From Pseudomonas sp. NFACC02 (GTDB taxonomy: Bacteria; Pseudomonadota; Gammaproteobacteria; Pseudomonadales; Pseudomonadaceae), in the NCBI RefSeq assembly GCF_900110765.1, contig NZ_FOEO01000002.1:248001-312000 (forward strand): a stretch of 64,000 nt of DNA, given 5' to 3'. Made by a program: the position numbers and the translations under genes. Positions 37,884 through 47,641 of this stretch are shown piece by piece. Every line of letters begins with the position of its first letter. Position 1 is the stretch's first letter. Below the pieces are notes generated by a model that saw nothing but the letters and a program-made list of their open reading frames with translations, was not told the origin of the DNA and ran no database searches.

Positions 37884-38804
37884 TCAGGATGCCTTGGTCG
37901 CTTTCTTCCTTGCAGGGGCGCGCCGTTTGGCCGGAACGTCTTCATCGGCGGCAGCGGTTTTGCTCTTGCTGGCAGCTTTCGTTTTTACCGGAGCCTTGGC
38001 GGGACCGCCCCGACTGCCCAAGCTACGTTTGAGCAACTCAGTCAAATCAATGACATCGGCGGATTTGCGCTCGGTTTCACCCGCGTCGGTTTCCACATCC
38101 TCGATCTTGCCTTCCCGGGCCTTGGTCTCGACCAGTGCCATGATCTGTTCCTGGAAGGTGTCATGGTATTCGTCGGCGTCCGGCGTCCACTCGGTGCTCA
38201 TGTCCTTGACCAGGCGTTTGGCCATCTCCAGTTCACTCTTGCTCAATTTAACGTCGGTCGCTTCCTTGGGCAGATCCAGGGTGTCAAGCCCGCGCACTTC
38301 AGCGGGCCAGCGCAACAGCACCAGGACGATGGCCGACTCCAGCGGCATGACGGCCGCAAGGTGCTGGCTGGTGCGGATCACCACATGGGCCAGAGCCACC
38401 TTGCCGGTGTCTACCAGCGTCTGCCGTAACAGAGCGTAGACCTTCTCGCCGCGCTTGTCGGGCGCCAGGAAATAAGGTGTGTCGATGTTTTGCAGCGGAA
38501 TGTCCTTGCTGTCGACAAAACCGAAGATGTCGATCGTCTGCGTGGACTTGGGGTGCGCCGCACGGATCTCGTCTTCGCTGATCACCACGTAGCGGCCTTT
38601 CTCGTACTGCACGCCCTTTACGATGTTTTCTTTGGTGATTTCCTTGCCGGTGACTTTGTTGATCCGCTTATAGCCCACCGGGTCCATGCTGCGCTTGTCC
38701 AGCCAGTCGAAGTCAACGCCCTGCTGCGACGTCGCCGACACCAGCGCGACCGGAATATGCACCAGCCCGAAACTGATCGCGCCCTTCCAGATTGCCCGAG
38801 CCAT
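37884..38804 (-). CDS. ku: Non-homologous end-joining protein Ku
   Basis: A 306-residue bacterial Ku homologue that binds broken DNA ends as a homodimer and recruits LigD. The core begins MARAIWKGAISFGLVHIPVA and contains the DWLDKRSMDPVGYKRI segment. The C-terminal tail after about residue 265 is rich in Lys, Ala and Arg (KKATKAS at the end), typical of tails that thread along DNA. It forms a two-gene NHEJ operon with ligD. In pseudomonads such genes often act in stationary phase. Confidence 0.97.
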   Translation of the reverse strand: MARAIWKGAISFGLVHIPVALVSATSQQGVDFDWLDKRSMDPVGYKRINKVTGKEITKENIVKGVQYEKGRYVVISEDEIRAAHPKSTQTIDIFGFVDSKDIPLQNIDTPYFLAPDKRGEKVYALLRQTLVDTGKVALAHVVIRTSQHLAAVMPLESAIVLVLLRWPAEVRGLDTLDLPKEATDVKLSKSELEMAKRLVKDMSTEWTPDADEYHDTFQEQIMALVETKAREGKIEDVETDAGETERKSADVIDLTELLKRSLGSRGGPAKAPVKTKAASKSKTAAADEDVPAKRRAPARKKATKAS

Positions 38805-39032
38805 TGCGTGATTCCTTGTGGAGTGAGTCTATGGGTCCGTGTACGAGTGACTCGGGTGAGTGAGGAAAAGTTTCGGAAGGGCGACGGGTGCAAAACCGGC
38901 GAATCAGCACCATTTTTTTCAGGCATGAAACATATCGGCCCGACAGCGCTTCTTAACGCAACGAAAAGGCGTTAGCCTTTCACACCTCCATTTTTTATCC
39001 GCCACGGCAGCGCGCCTTGCCCGCCTGTCGCA

Positions 39033-40241
39033 ATGCCAATCGAGACTCGCATGACGTCCATGCCTCACCCCACCCCCGCTTCGACGATGACCAAAAGCCT
39101 GGCCATGCTGTTCGCGTTCTGCTGCGGCGCAATCGTGGCCAATATCTACTACGCCCAGCCCATCATTGGGTTGATCGCGCCTGACATCGGGCTGTCCAGC
39201 ACGCTGGCGAGTTTCATCGTCTCGTTGACGCAGATCGGCTATGCGATAGGGCTGTTCTTCCTGGTGCCACTGGGCGACCTGCTGGAAAACCGCCGGTTGA
39301 TGATCACCACCACGGGCGTCGCCATCCTGAGCCTTTTGAGCGCGGCGTTTGCGCAGACGCCCAACCTGTTTCTGCTCGCGTCGCTGTTGGTGGGCTTCAG
39401 CTCGGTCGCCGTGCAGATTCTGATTCCGTTGGCCGCGCATCTGGCGCCTGAAGAAACACGCGGGCGTGTCGTCGGCAGCATCATGGGCGGCCTGCTGTTG
39501 GGCATTTTGCTCGCCCGCCCCGCTTCCAGCCTCATTGCCGACCACTTCGGCTGGCGTGCCGTGTTCGGAACGGCCGCCGCGGTCATGCTGGTGATCAGCG
39601 TGGTCCTGGCGACGACCATTCCCAAGCATCAACCCACGCATAACGCCACCTACCGGCAACTGATAACGTCGCTGTGGACCTTGTTGCGCAAGCAGCCGGT
39701 CTTACGTCAACGGGCGTTCTATCAGGCCTGCATGTTCGCCACATTCAGCTTGTTCTGGACCGCTGTGCCGCTGGAACTGGCGCGCAACCATGGGCTGTCG
39801 CAAAGCCAGATCGCCCTCTTTGCCCTGATCGGTGCGATTGGCGCCGTCGCCGCGCCGATTGCCGGGCGCCTGGCGGATGCCGGACACACCCGAGTTGCCA
39901 GTCTGTGCGCCATGCTTTTCGCCGCCCTGAGCTTTTTGCCCAGCTTGATCAGCCCGCTCTATGCGGTGATCGGCATGGCGGTGACCGGTATCGTTCTGGA
40001 CTTCTGCGTGCAGATGAACATGGTCCTCGGCCAGCGCTCGGTCTACGCCCTGGACGCGAAAAGCCGCAGCCGCCTCAACGCGCTGTACATGACCAGCATA
40101 TTCATCGGCGGCGCCATCGGTTCTGTGGTCGCCAGCGCCCTGTATGACCACGGCGGCTGGACCTGGATCGTGATCGCCGGCAGTGCATTCCCGCTCATTG
40201 CGCTGCTCGCGTTTCTCAAAAACCCGCCGCGCAGGCAGTGA
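39033..40241 (+). CDS. MFS transporter
   Basis: A 402-residue, 12-helix major facilitator protein. The conserved loop GDLLENRRLM lies after the second helix (about residue 85) and GRLADAGHTR is the matching second-half loop. The YYAQPIIGLIAPDIGLS segment near residue 40 is typical of YbcL/YdeF-like drug or sugar efflux families. Four in-frame ATG codons (39033, 39051, 39060, 39087) are possible starts and none has a strong ribosome site; the first is given here. The substrate is unknown. Confidence 0.83.
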   Translation: MPIETRMTSMPHPTPASTMTKSLAMLFAFCCGAIVANIYYAQPIIGLIAPDIGLSSTLASFIVSLTQIGYAIGLFFLVPLGDLLENRRLMITTTGVAILSLLSAAFAQTPNLFLLASLLVGFSSVAVQILIPLAAHLAPEETRGRVVGSIMGGLLLGILLARPASSLIADHFGWRAVFGTAAAVMLVISVVLATTIPKHQPTHNATYRQLITSLWTLLRKQPVLRQRAFYQACMFATFSLFWTAVPLELARNHGLSQSQIALFALIGAIGAVAAPIAGRLADAGHTRVASLCAMLFAALSFLPSLISPLYAVIGMAVTGIVLDFCVQMNMVLGQRSVYALDAKSRSRLNALYMTSIFIGGAIGSVVASALYDHGGWTWIVIAGSAFPLIALLAFLKNPPRRQ

Positions 40242-40257
40242 ATCATGCCTATCGCTT

Positions 40258-40345
40258 GTAGGAGCGCGCTTGCCCGCGATTGCGGTGTATCAACCCAGGC
40301 ATGGGTGACTGACACACCCCCAATCGCGGGCAAGCGCGCTCCTAC
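40258..40345. repeat. REPIN
   Basis: Two inverted 23-base arms (GTAGGAGCGCGCTTGCCCGC plus GAT), identical to those at 29926-30012, enclose a 42-base spacer that differs in sequence. It lies between the MFS gene and the SDR gene. Confidence 0.88.
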
Positions 40346-40377
40346 AGCAACATCCCGTTCTTTCAGAGACTTTCCTC

Positions 40378-41100
40378 ATGACCAACCGCACTTTCCTCAT
40401 CACCGGCGCCAGTAAAGGCATTGGCCGTGCGCTGTCCGAACACCTGGCCGCAGCCGGTCATCAAGTGGTAGGCATCGCCCGCCACGCCGATGACCCGACC
40501 TTTCCGGGTGTTCTCAAAGAGCTTGATCTGAGCAACAAAGACCAGACCCGCTGCGGCCTGGCCGAACTGGCCCAACACTATCGCTTCGATGGGCTGGTCA
40601 ATAACGTCGGCCTGGTACGGCCGCAGCCGCTCGGTCAGATAGAACTGGACGATTTCGACGCCGTGATGGGCGTCAATCTGCACTCCGCCCTGCTCGCCAC
40701 CCAGGCCTTGCTGCCCAACATGCGCGAACAAGGCTGGGGCCGGATCGTCAATATTTCCAGCCTGACCGTGCTCGGCATCACCCAACGCACGGCCTACGCT
40801 GCCGCCAAGGCCGCGCTGATCAGCTTCACCCGCTCCTGGGCGCTGGAACTGGCGCAGACCGGTATCACCGTCAACGCCATCGCCCCCGGACCGACCGAAA
40901 CCGAGCTGTTCCGGCAGAACAACCCAGTGGGCAGCGAAGGCGAAAAACGCTACCTGTCCGGCGTGCCCATGGACCGCTTCGGCCAGCCCGAAGAAATCGC
41001 CTCGGCGATCGCTTTCCTGCTCTCCGAGCAGAGCGGGTTCATTACCGGACAAACGTTGTTCGTCGACGGTGGGGCTTCGGTGGGTAAGGCGGGGTTTTGA
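40378..41100 (+). CDS. Short-chain dehydrogenase/reductase (SDR)
   Basis: A 240-residue classical SDR. TGASKGIG is at residues 9-16, NNVG stands in place of the usual NNAG, the catalytic serine is in NISSLTVLG, and the YAAAK pair follows. VDGG near the C terminus completes the pattern. The cofactor and substrate are unknown. A REPIN separates it from the upstream transporter, so co-transcription is doubtful. Confidence 0.87.
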   Translation: MTNRTFLITGASKGIGRALSEHLAAAGHQVVGIARHADDPTFPGVLKELDLSNKDQTRCGLAELAQHYRFDGLVNNVGLVRPQPLGQIELDDFDAVMGVNLHSALLATQALLPNMREQGWGRIVNISSLTVLGITQRTAYAAAKAALISFTRSWALELAQTGITVNAIAPGPTETELFRQNNPVGSEGEKRYLSGVPMDRFGQPEEIASAIAFLLSEQSGFITGQTLFVDGGASVGKAGF

Positions 41101-41221
41101 CACTCGAGCCCTGCGATTGAACAACATGTTCGCTGTGGGAATTCAGTCGCCTCCGGACGTCGTGCACGCGGCCGTTCCGCAGGGCAGCGTGCACCAGACG
41201 TGTACGCACGTGGCTTTCGTG

Positions 41222-42796
41222 CTAAGCCGAAGCCAATGGTTTAAAGCTGGCGATCTCTTGCGCGGTCATCTGCCCCAGCAACCCGATCTCCCACGCCAGG
41301 TACTGACGGGCCGCCTCCTTGTTGCCGGCGTGACGGTCGTGGGTGAAAAACAGAAAATCGATGCACCGCTCGTTCGGCGGGTTGCCTGCGTCTTCACGCA
41401 CCGGCAGACCGGCTGCTTGCCAGGCCCGGAAATTCAGCCATCGCACGTCCGCCCGCTGCTGATCTGGCAATTCAAGCGCCGCGATCGCAGCCATATCGGC
41501 ATGATCGGCCACGAACACCACCGGCTTCGTTTCAGTCGCCAGGTCGGCGGCCAAGTGCGAACGGATCGACCAGCGAGAACCTGCGATCTGCGCCTTGCGA
41601 AACGCCATGCTGCCGCGCAGGTCCACCAGCGCAACCGTGTTGTCACGCAGCGAATCCGCCACCTCGGCAGCGCTGATCACTGGCAAGCCTGAGGCAACAG
41701 AGGTCAATTGGGGTATTAACGTCAAACCGCTGTGCAAGCCGCCCTCCAGCACGTAAGCCTGATGCCCAAGCTGGCGTAGCCAACTGGCCACGATGGGCGC
41801 GCGCACGCCATCGTTGTCGATCAGCACCAGTCTCGCGCCGCGCACGCCGATGTAGAGGTCGGTGGATTGAATCAACTGTCCGCCCGGCGTGTGTTGCGCG
41901 CCAGGCAGACTGCCGAGGGCAAACTCTTCCGGGGTCCGCACATCACACAGGAACAGGCTGCGCGTGGGGTCGCGAGACCAGGCCACGACCTGGTCGGCGT
42001 CGACGGTCGTCACACCCGCCCGCTCAGCCAGACGTGTGGCGGCCTCACGCTGCTGCGCCAACGAAGCGCCAGCGGACACTTCCGCGTAGCGACGCGTGCT
42101 GCCGTGCTCCAGCGGCAGGTCGGCGAGGCACCACCCTTGGGTGCCGTTCTCCAGCGCATACACCGGGTTCTTCAGCCCCAGGTCGATCAGGGTCTGAGCC
42201 CCGATGATGCTGCGCGTGCGCCCCGCGCAATTGACCACGATCGGTGTCGTGTCGTCCGGAACCAGGTCGGCCAGCCGATACCCCAGCTCGCCATTGGGAC
42301 AGCAGATGGAACCGGGAATGGTCATCTTGCGGTATTCGTCGAACGGCCGGCCGTCGAGCAGCACCAGCGATTCGCCTTTGGCCTGCAAGGCCGCCAGTTC
42401 GGTGGCGCTGATGTGCGGGGTGTGGCTGACTTCTTCCACCCGTTCGCCGAACGCCTTGGACGGCACATGCACCCCGGCAAACAGTTGCAGGCCTGCCGCT
42501 TGCCAGCCGTCGGCGCCGCCTTCCAGCACATGCACATCGGTGTAGCCGAGCGTTTGCAGACGTTGCGCTGCCTGCACGGACACGTCTCGGCCGGTCTGGT
42601 CATAGATTACCAGGCGCACCGATGGATTGGGCGCCAGCCGACGCACCTCCAGCTCAAGGCGGCTGTAGGGCAGATTCACCCCGTGAAACAGATGCGCTTC
42701 GCCGTACTGACCGTGCTCGCGCACATCGAACAGGGCGATTTCCTGCCCGTCGAACAGCCAGGCTTGCAGCTGATGCGGGGTAACTTTGTGGCTCAT
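41222..42796 (-). CDS. Rhodanese-domain sulfurtransferase with four tandem domains
   Basis: A 524-residue protein made of four rhodanese-like repeats (roughly residues 5-105, 125-235, 265-365 and 375-470). Only the second has a cysteine loop able to carry sulfur: NCAGRTRS with Cys190. The equivalent loops of the others read YDQTGRD, IDNDGVR and ADHADM, with aspartate in place of cysteine. The layout matches the sulfurtransferase beside the 3-mercaptopropionate dioxygenase of P. aeruginosa (PA2603 beside PA2602). It lies 107 bases downstream of the dioxygenase on the same strand, suggesting one thiol-oxidation operon. Confidence 0.85.
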   Translation of the reverse strand: MSHKVTPHQLQAWLFDGQEIALFDVREHGQYGEAHLFHGVNLPYSRLELEVRRLAPNPSVRLVIYDQTGRDVSVQAAQRLQTLGYTDVHVLEGGADGWQAAGLQLFAGVHVPSKAFGERVEEVSHTPHISATELAALQAKGESLVLLDGRPFDEYRKMTIPGSICCPNGELGYRLADLVPDDTTPIVVNCAGRTRSIIGAQTLIDLGLKNPVYALENGTQGWCLADLPLEHGSTRRYAEVSAGASLAQQREAATRLAERAGVTTVDADQVVAWSRDPTRSLFLCDVRTPEEFALGSLPGAQHTPGGQLIQSTDLYIGVRGARLVLIDNDGVRAPIVASWLRQLGHQAYVLEGGLHSGLTLIPQLTSVASGLPVISAAEVADSLRDNTVALVDLRGSMAFRKAQIAGSRWSIRSHLAADLATETKPVVFVADHADMAAIAALELPDQQRADVRWLNFRAWQAAGLPVREDAGNPPNERCIDFLFFTHDRHAGNKEAARQYLAWEIGLLGQMTAQEIASFKPLASA

Positions 42797-42903
42797 GGGA
42801 TTCTCGTGCCTAAAAAATGACGCGATTCGCCTATGTGGGAGCGCGCCCACGGTTCAGATGTCGACGTTCAGCCCGTTACCCGTCGGCCAGTAGTGCAGAT
42901 CGA

Positions 42904-43500
42904 TCATGCGTAGGCCTTGATCGACGGAGCCATTTGCGAGGCGTTGTAGTTGAGCACCTTGCCTTCGGTGCTGACGCCATAGCGCCCGTTCAACGACTCC
43001 AGCGGCCGACCGTACAGGTGGAAATGCAGGGTCGGGGTGTTGCCATCGACCTTGATGCCATGCAGGTCTTCTCCCAGGAAACTGATCGAAGTGCCCGGCT
43101 GCACCACCACTTCTTTCTCCAGCTCCAGCCTGGCAAACGCCGGGTCGCTGCCATCATCGGTGCGCGCCCACACGTAGTTGATCTCCTGCCCCTCGACCGC
43201 CACGATCACCGCCCAGGTTTCGTGGTTGTGCGGCAGCGTGCTTTTCCCCGGCAGCAGCGAGTTCATGTACAGCGTCGGGGTCTCCCCGTCATCGTTCAAG
43301 CGATAGCGAAACGCCGTATCACCCTCACCCGGCACGGGCGACGGGAACGCATCGAAATTAAAAAGATCGCGACGCCTGGCCAGGTCTTCCAACAGGCTGA
43401 CGATCTCTTTCAGCGCTTCACGGTCGACGCCGCGCTGATGGATAACGCGGATTTTTTGCAGAAAGCTTTCGATGACAGCGCTGCGATCGTCGGTGCTCAT
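42904..43500 (-). CDS. Cysteine dioxygenase-family thiol dioxygenase, likely 3-mercaptopropionate dioxygenase
   Basis: A 198-residue cupin iron enzyme. The iron ligands are probably His91 and His93 (LPHNHETW) and His147 (EDLHGIK), the three-histidine arrangement of thiol dioxygenases. An HxHxY pattern occurs at 159-163. The neighbourhood (LysR regulator divergent, multi-rhodanese protein downstream) matches PA2601-PA2603 of P. aeruginosa, where this enzyme oxidises 3-mercaptopropionate to the sulfinate; cysteine is the alternative substrate. AAAGGAG precedes the ATG at 43500. The frame is open 27 codons upstream without support. Confidence 0.88.
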   Translation of the reverse strand: MSTDDRSAVIESFLQKIRVIHQRGVDREALKEIVSLLEDLARRRDLFNFDAFPSPVPGEGDTAFRYRLNDDGETPTLYMNSLLPGKSTLPHNHETWAVIVAVEGQEINYVWARTDDGSDPAFARLELEKEVVVQPGTSISFLGEDLHGIKVDGNTPTLHFHLYGRPLESLNGRYGVSTEGKVLNYNASQMAPSIKAYA

Positions 43501-43838
43501 CAGGTGCTCCTTTGATAGGGGTTCAGGACTTGGCCCGGCGCTTGTGTCGAGATGACGCCAGCGCCTTGCCATGCATCGCATCGTAGGGAAAAACAGCGAT
43601 CAGCGGAAATCCAACCATCAACTTTGGTTATGACTTCCTGGTTATAGCCGTTTCAGAAAAAGCGACATGAGTGCTGTCTGACTGGGCGAAGGAGGGATTT
43701 TGAAAGAATCGGCGCTTTCAACTCATAATAAATCATAATGTATTAATCCATTTGTCTGATGTAATCCGTTCCTTGTGAGCATGACGGCACAGGCTCAAGC
43801 CATGCACCTAAAAAACCGACGTTTACCGGATAGAAAAC
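43501..43838. promoter_or_regulatory. Divergent promoter region of the thiol dioxygenase and LysR genes
   Basis: 338 bases with no gene. The LysR-proximal part (about 43715-43755) is AT-rich with the near-palindrome CATAATAAATCATAATG and T-N11-A patterns expected of a LysR site. GGTTAT occurs twice 14 bases apart near 43625. No terminator or repeat is seen. Confidence 0.4.
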
Positions 43839-44693
43839 ATGTCCTCTACCCTTGATCTCGAATTGCTGCGCACCTTCGTCGCCGTCGTCGATCACACTAG
43901 CTTCGCGCGTGCAGGCGCGCAGTTGTCACGCACGCAATCGTCGGTGACTCAGCACATGCAGCGGCTTGAGCAGCAGATCGGCGTCAGCCTGTTTCAAAAA
44001 CAGGGTCGACAAAAACAGCTCACCGAACCGGGACGGCAGCTGCTGCGCCACGCCCGCCAGATGCTGTCGCTCAACGATGACGCGCTCAATTCACTGCGGG
44101 AAAGCAGCCTCAGCGGCGTGTTGCGTATCGGCTCGCCCCACGACATCGCCGACACCATCCTGCCACCGATTCTCAGCCACATTGCCCGGTCCGCGCCGAG
44201 ACTGCGGCTGGAGATCGACGTCGGCCGCAGCCCGTTTCTGATGGAGGACTTGCATCGCGGCAAGGTCGACATGGTGATTTCGACCCGCGAGGATCCGGCC
44301 CTGGAAGGCTTCGCCTTACGCACCTCGCCGGTGTGGTGGATCTGCTCGGCGCAATACCTGCACGTGCCGGGCGAGCCGATTCCGCTGATTCTGGTGGATG
44401 AGCCGAGCATCTATCGGCGGTACGCGATCGAAGCACTGGAACGCGCCGACATTCCGTGGCGCCAGGCCTATCTCGCCTCGAACCTGATCGGCATCAAGGC
44501 CGCTACACGTGCAGGGCTCGGGGTGACGGCCCGCAGCATGGAAATGCTCGGTCCGGACATGCGTGTTCTGGGCGAAGCCGACGGTTTACCCCGACTGCCC
44601 GACGTGACCTACCACCTGTGGATCCGGCCCAATACCGTAAACCCACTGGCGCGTCGGGCGTATGAACTGATACGCGGCAGTCAGGGATTGTGA
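43839..44693 (+). CDS. LysR family regulator of the thiol dioxygenase operon
   Basis: A 284-residue LysR-type regulator. The winged helix-turn-helix (about residues 6-65) includes TSFARAGAQLSRTQSSVTQH. The ligand domain follows from about residue 90 (LRIGSPHDIADTIL). It is divergent from the dioxygenase gene and occupies the position of PA2601 in P. aeruginosa, so control of thiol oxidation is the best guess. Confidence 0.9.
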   Translation: MSSTLDLELLRTFVAVVDHTSFARAGAQLSRTQSSVTQHMQRLEQQIGVSLFQKQGRQKQLTEPGRQLLRHARQMLSLNDDALNSLRESSLSGVLRIGSPHDIADTILPPILSHIARSAPRLRLEIDVGRSPFLMEDLHRGKVDMVISTREDPALEGFALRTSPVWWICSAQYLHVPGEPIPLILVDEPSIYRRYAIEALERADIPWRQAYLASNLIGIKAATRAGLGVTARSMEMLGPDMRVLGEADGLPRLPDVTYHLWIRPNTVNPLARRAYELIRGSQGL

Positions 44694-44793
44694 ACCCTCA
44701 CGACACCTTTGATCCTGCCGCAGGCGCAGAAGCGACCGGGGTGGCGTTCCACCTTGCCCGCGATCTGGCGCGCAGCGGCATCCATAGAACGCG

Positions 44794-45516
44794 TCAGCCT
44801 TTCAACACCCCTTCAATCCAACGCTTCAGATCGGCAATCTCGGCGGACGTAATGGTATGCCCTGCCCCCGCGTAAGAATGAAACTCCGGATTGATCAGCA
44901 GGTTCTCCAGCACCGTCCGCGCTTCCGTCGCACCGGAAAACGGCACGCGGTTGTCAGCCGAGCCATGACCGATGAACACCTTGAGCGGCTTGAGTGCCTC
45001 GTCGGGCTTCAGGCGAGCGTTGAGGGAAGCGAGGATCTTGCCGCTCAACGGCGCAATCCCGCGCACCATTTCAGGGTGCTGCAAGCCGATCTGATAACTC
45101 ATCATGGCGCCCTGACTGAAGCCCACCAGCACAACCTTGTCCGGTTGCGTGTCGTACTTCTCGGTGGCCTGCTCGATGAAGGTCCTCAGCAGATCGGTGC
45201 TCTTGTCCACATCGCTGGTCACGCCTTCGTACTCGGCCTGATCGGTGTCCTGGGTGAACCACTTGTAACCGCCACCGTCGACTTCCAGCGGCGCGCGCAC
45301 CGACAGGTAGGTGTAATCCGGCGATAACTCGTCCTTTATACCGAACAGGTCACGCTCGTCGCTGCCGTAACCATGCAGGAAGATGATCAACGGTTTGTCT
45401 TTGGTTTCGGCGGGGGCGGCGGCGAGATACGGCAGAGCCAGATCAGTGAGCAACGCAGGCTCGGCATGAGCAAACCCGGTAAACGCACAGAGCAGCGCAG
45501 CGAAAAACTTCATCAT
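44794..45516 (-). CDS. Exported alpha/beta hydrolase (carboxylesterase/phospholipase type)
   Basis: 240 residues. A signal peptide (MMKFFAALLCAFTGFAHA, about residues 1-18) leads to a small serine hydrolase. The oxyanion region is FLHGYGSDERD, the nucleophile elbow GFSQGAMM gives the catalytic serine, and the histidine is in YAGAGHTI near the C terminus. It resembles the YpfH/Est carboxylesterase group. The start at 45516 is chosen for the GGGG-containing ribosome region; an ATG one codon later is equivalent. It converges with the LysR gene and appears monocistronic. Confidence 0.82.
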   Translation of the reverse strand: MMKFFAALLCAFTGFAHAEPALLTDLALPYLAAAPAETKDKPLIIFLHGYGSDERDLFGIKDELSPDYTYLSVRAPLEVDGGGYKWFTQDTDQAEYEGVTSDVDKSTDLLRTFIEQATEKYDTQPDKVVLVGFSQGAMMSYQIGLQHPEMVRGIAPLSGKILASLNARLKPDEALKPLKVFIGHGSADNRVPFSGATEARTVLENLLINPEFHSYAGAGHTITSAEIADLKRWIEGVLKG

Positions 45517-45718
45517 TGAGAACGGCCCCTTTGAGAAAAACGTCCGGCCCATCATACGCAGCATGTTTCGGATGTCAGCCCGTAATTGATCGGGAGATGC
45601 TGTCAGAAGGCTGTACAGGTCGCAGATTTTCTGGACACTCTGAAGCTGAGAAGGACGTCATCCACTGTGAGAGCGAGCAGGGTCTGGGCGGCCTCCTGAC
45701 AAATGCTGCCGGTCAGCC

Positions 45719-46659
45719 CTACTGAGCTTTGGGAACCCAGACGACAATGTCGGATACCTTCAGCGGCTTGGGGATCAGCTTCGCTTCGTAGTAGCCATCG
45801 GCGATGCGCTGCTGCTCGGCCAACTGATCGACCTTGACCGGGACGATGTCGTAGCTGCGACGGCTGTTGGCCAGCTCCACAGTTTCCAGCGGGATATTCC
45901 CCCACAGCGGTGCGAGGTTTTTCGCGGCTTCCTGCGAATGGCCTTTGACCCATTGACCGGCGTCATGAAGCGTGTCGAACACCACCTGCAGGACCTCGGG
46001 GTGCGCCTTCACAAAACGTGTGTTGGCGACATAGAAACGGTTGTAGTTGGCGACGCCTTTGCTGCCATCCGCCAACACACGAACATGATGCTCACGTTCC
46101 TGGGTGGCGAGGAACGGGTCCCAGATCGCCCACGCATCGACATTGCCACTTGAAAACGCTGCCACGCCGTCTGGCGCTTCCAGGTACACCGGCTGAATGT
46201 CCTGCAGCGTCAAGCCGGCTTTTTTCAGTGCTGAGATCAACAGGAAATGGCTGCCCGAGCCCTTCGATACTGCGACACGCTGCCTTTGAGCTCGGCGATG
46301 CTTTGAATCGGAGAACCGTCCTGCACGATGATCGCCTGCGCGGTGGGCGACGGTTGCTCGCGTGCATAGTAGGTCAACGGCGCATTGGCCGCCTGGGTGA
46401 GCACGGCGAACGCGTCGGCCACATCCGCGTGCAGATCGACACTGCCCGCATTCATCGCGCTCAACAGCCCGCTGCTGAACTCATGCCACTGGACCGTAAA
46501 ACCCAGTGGTTTCAGGCGTTGCTCGATCTGACCGTCATTCTTGAGCAGCAGCCAGAGCGTGGACGAACGCTGATAACCGATGCGCACGACCTGCTCGGCC
46601 TGGGTCGTGGCAGTCGCCAGCAGCAAACCGACGGCGACAAAAAGGGTGCGAAGGCTCAT
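45719..46659 (-). pseudogene. SsuA/TauA-like sulfonate-binding protein, frameshifted
   Basis: Two adjacent frames together encode one periplasmic sulfonate- or nitrate-type binding protein of about 313 residues. The N-terminal part (start at 46659, signal peptide MSLRTLFVAVGLLLATATTQ) ends near 46237, running out of frame after IAELKG. The C-terminal part continues with SALKKAGLTLQDI. Restoring one base near 46281 joins them as KG-RVAVSKGSGSHFLLIS, the conserved SsuA segment. It is therefore a single-base deletion, real or a sequencing error. No ABC permease or ATPase genes are adjacent, so the protein would be an orphan even if intact. Confidence 0.88.
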
Positions 46660-46885
46660 GACCATCCTTGTTGGGCGAGTAGTTGAACGTTGCCTGGCGT
46701 CACGCTTTTCGGATGAGAAGCGATGAGCACAAAGCCCTGTCCTTTCGATTAGAAAAACTGCGAACAATATGAAAGAAACGTATAGCACCTCGCTCATGTC
46801 CTTGACCGGATGGAACGTCTGCGCGCCGCAAGAGGTCTAGCCATAAGCACGTCACTAAAGACCCATAGCCGACCAAGGACACGAC

Positions 46886-47329
46886 ATGAACATCTTCGAA
46901 GCCCTGAGAGAAAGCCACGACCGGCAACGCGGGTACGCCGATGCCTTGATCCAGACTCACGGCGACAGTCAGGAACGTGCCCAGGCCTATGGACAGCTCA
47001 AGGCTGAGCTGCAGGCCCACGAGACGGCTGAAGAGCGTTTTTTCTATATACCGCTGATGCAGTTCGACAACGGCGTTGACCTCAGCCGGCACGCCATCTC
47101 CGAGCACCATGAGATGGACGAAATGATGGAAGAACTCGACGAGACCGAGATGTCCAGCCCGGCCTGGCTGGCGACCGCGAAGAAGCTGTCCGAGAAGGTC
47201 CATCACCACCTCAAGGAAGAGGAACAGAAGTTCTTCCAGATGGCCGGCAAGCTGCTGGACGACAAACAAAAAGAATCGTTGGCAGGCGAATACGTGAAGG
47301 AATACAAGGAACAGTTGGCGGAGTCATGA
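46886..47329 (+). CDS. Hemerythrin HHE domain protein
   Basis: A 147-residue four-helix protein with a diiron-binding histidine/glutamate pattern: ESHDRQ near residue 9, AHETAEERFF near 49, SEHHEM near 73 and VHHHLKEEEQKFF near 112. Members bind oxygen, nitric oxide or iron and are often stress-linked. The start at 46886 follows an AGGACACGAC region. It is monocistronic. Confidence 0.88.
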   Translation: MNIFEALRESHDRQRGYADALIQTHGDSQERAQAYGQLKAELQAHETAEERFFYIPLMQFDNGVDLSRHAISEHHEMDEMMEELDETEMSSPAWLATAKKLSEKVHHHLKEEEQKFFQMAGKLLDDKQKESLAGEYVKEYKEQLAES

Positions 47330-47641
47330 TCCCTTCCGGCGACTGATCCCGCGTCGCCTGCGCCTGGCACTCTTTTCAAAAACCACGACACCGGCCTGCA
47401 TCGCGCGCTTGCCGGGCTGAGTGCGGCGTGGTGGTGAACAGGGACGAAGCAACAACGGGGCTGAGACTGAACGCCGAGGTGGCTCTATGAGATCCCCGAT
47501 GCCACCTCGCCCCGGGTTGCCAGCCACGCTTTCAGAGCCTAACGGCCTGTGGTGATGGCCGGTAGAGACACCCCAGCAGTGAACTTTGCCGTATCGTATG
47601 ATGTCATTTTGATGCTACCGGAACACCAAGGAGGCGTTCCC
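47330..47641. other. Intergenic region upstream of the chemoreceptor
   Basis: 312 bases without a gene. A strong ribosome site AAGGAGG (47628-47634) at its end sets the start of the chemoreceptor. The frame is open upstream of it to 47549, but no ribosome site supports that longer version. I see no repeat or terminator. Confidence 0.4.
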
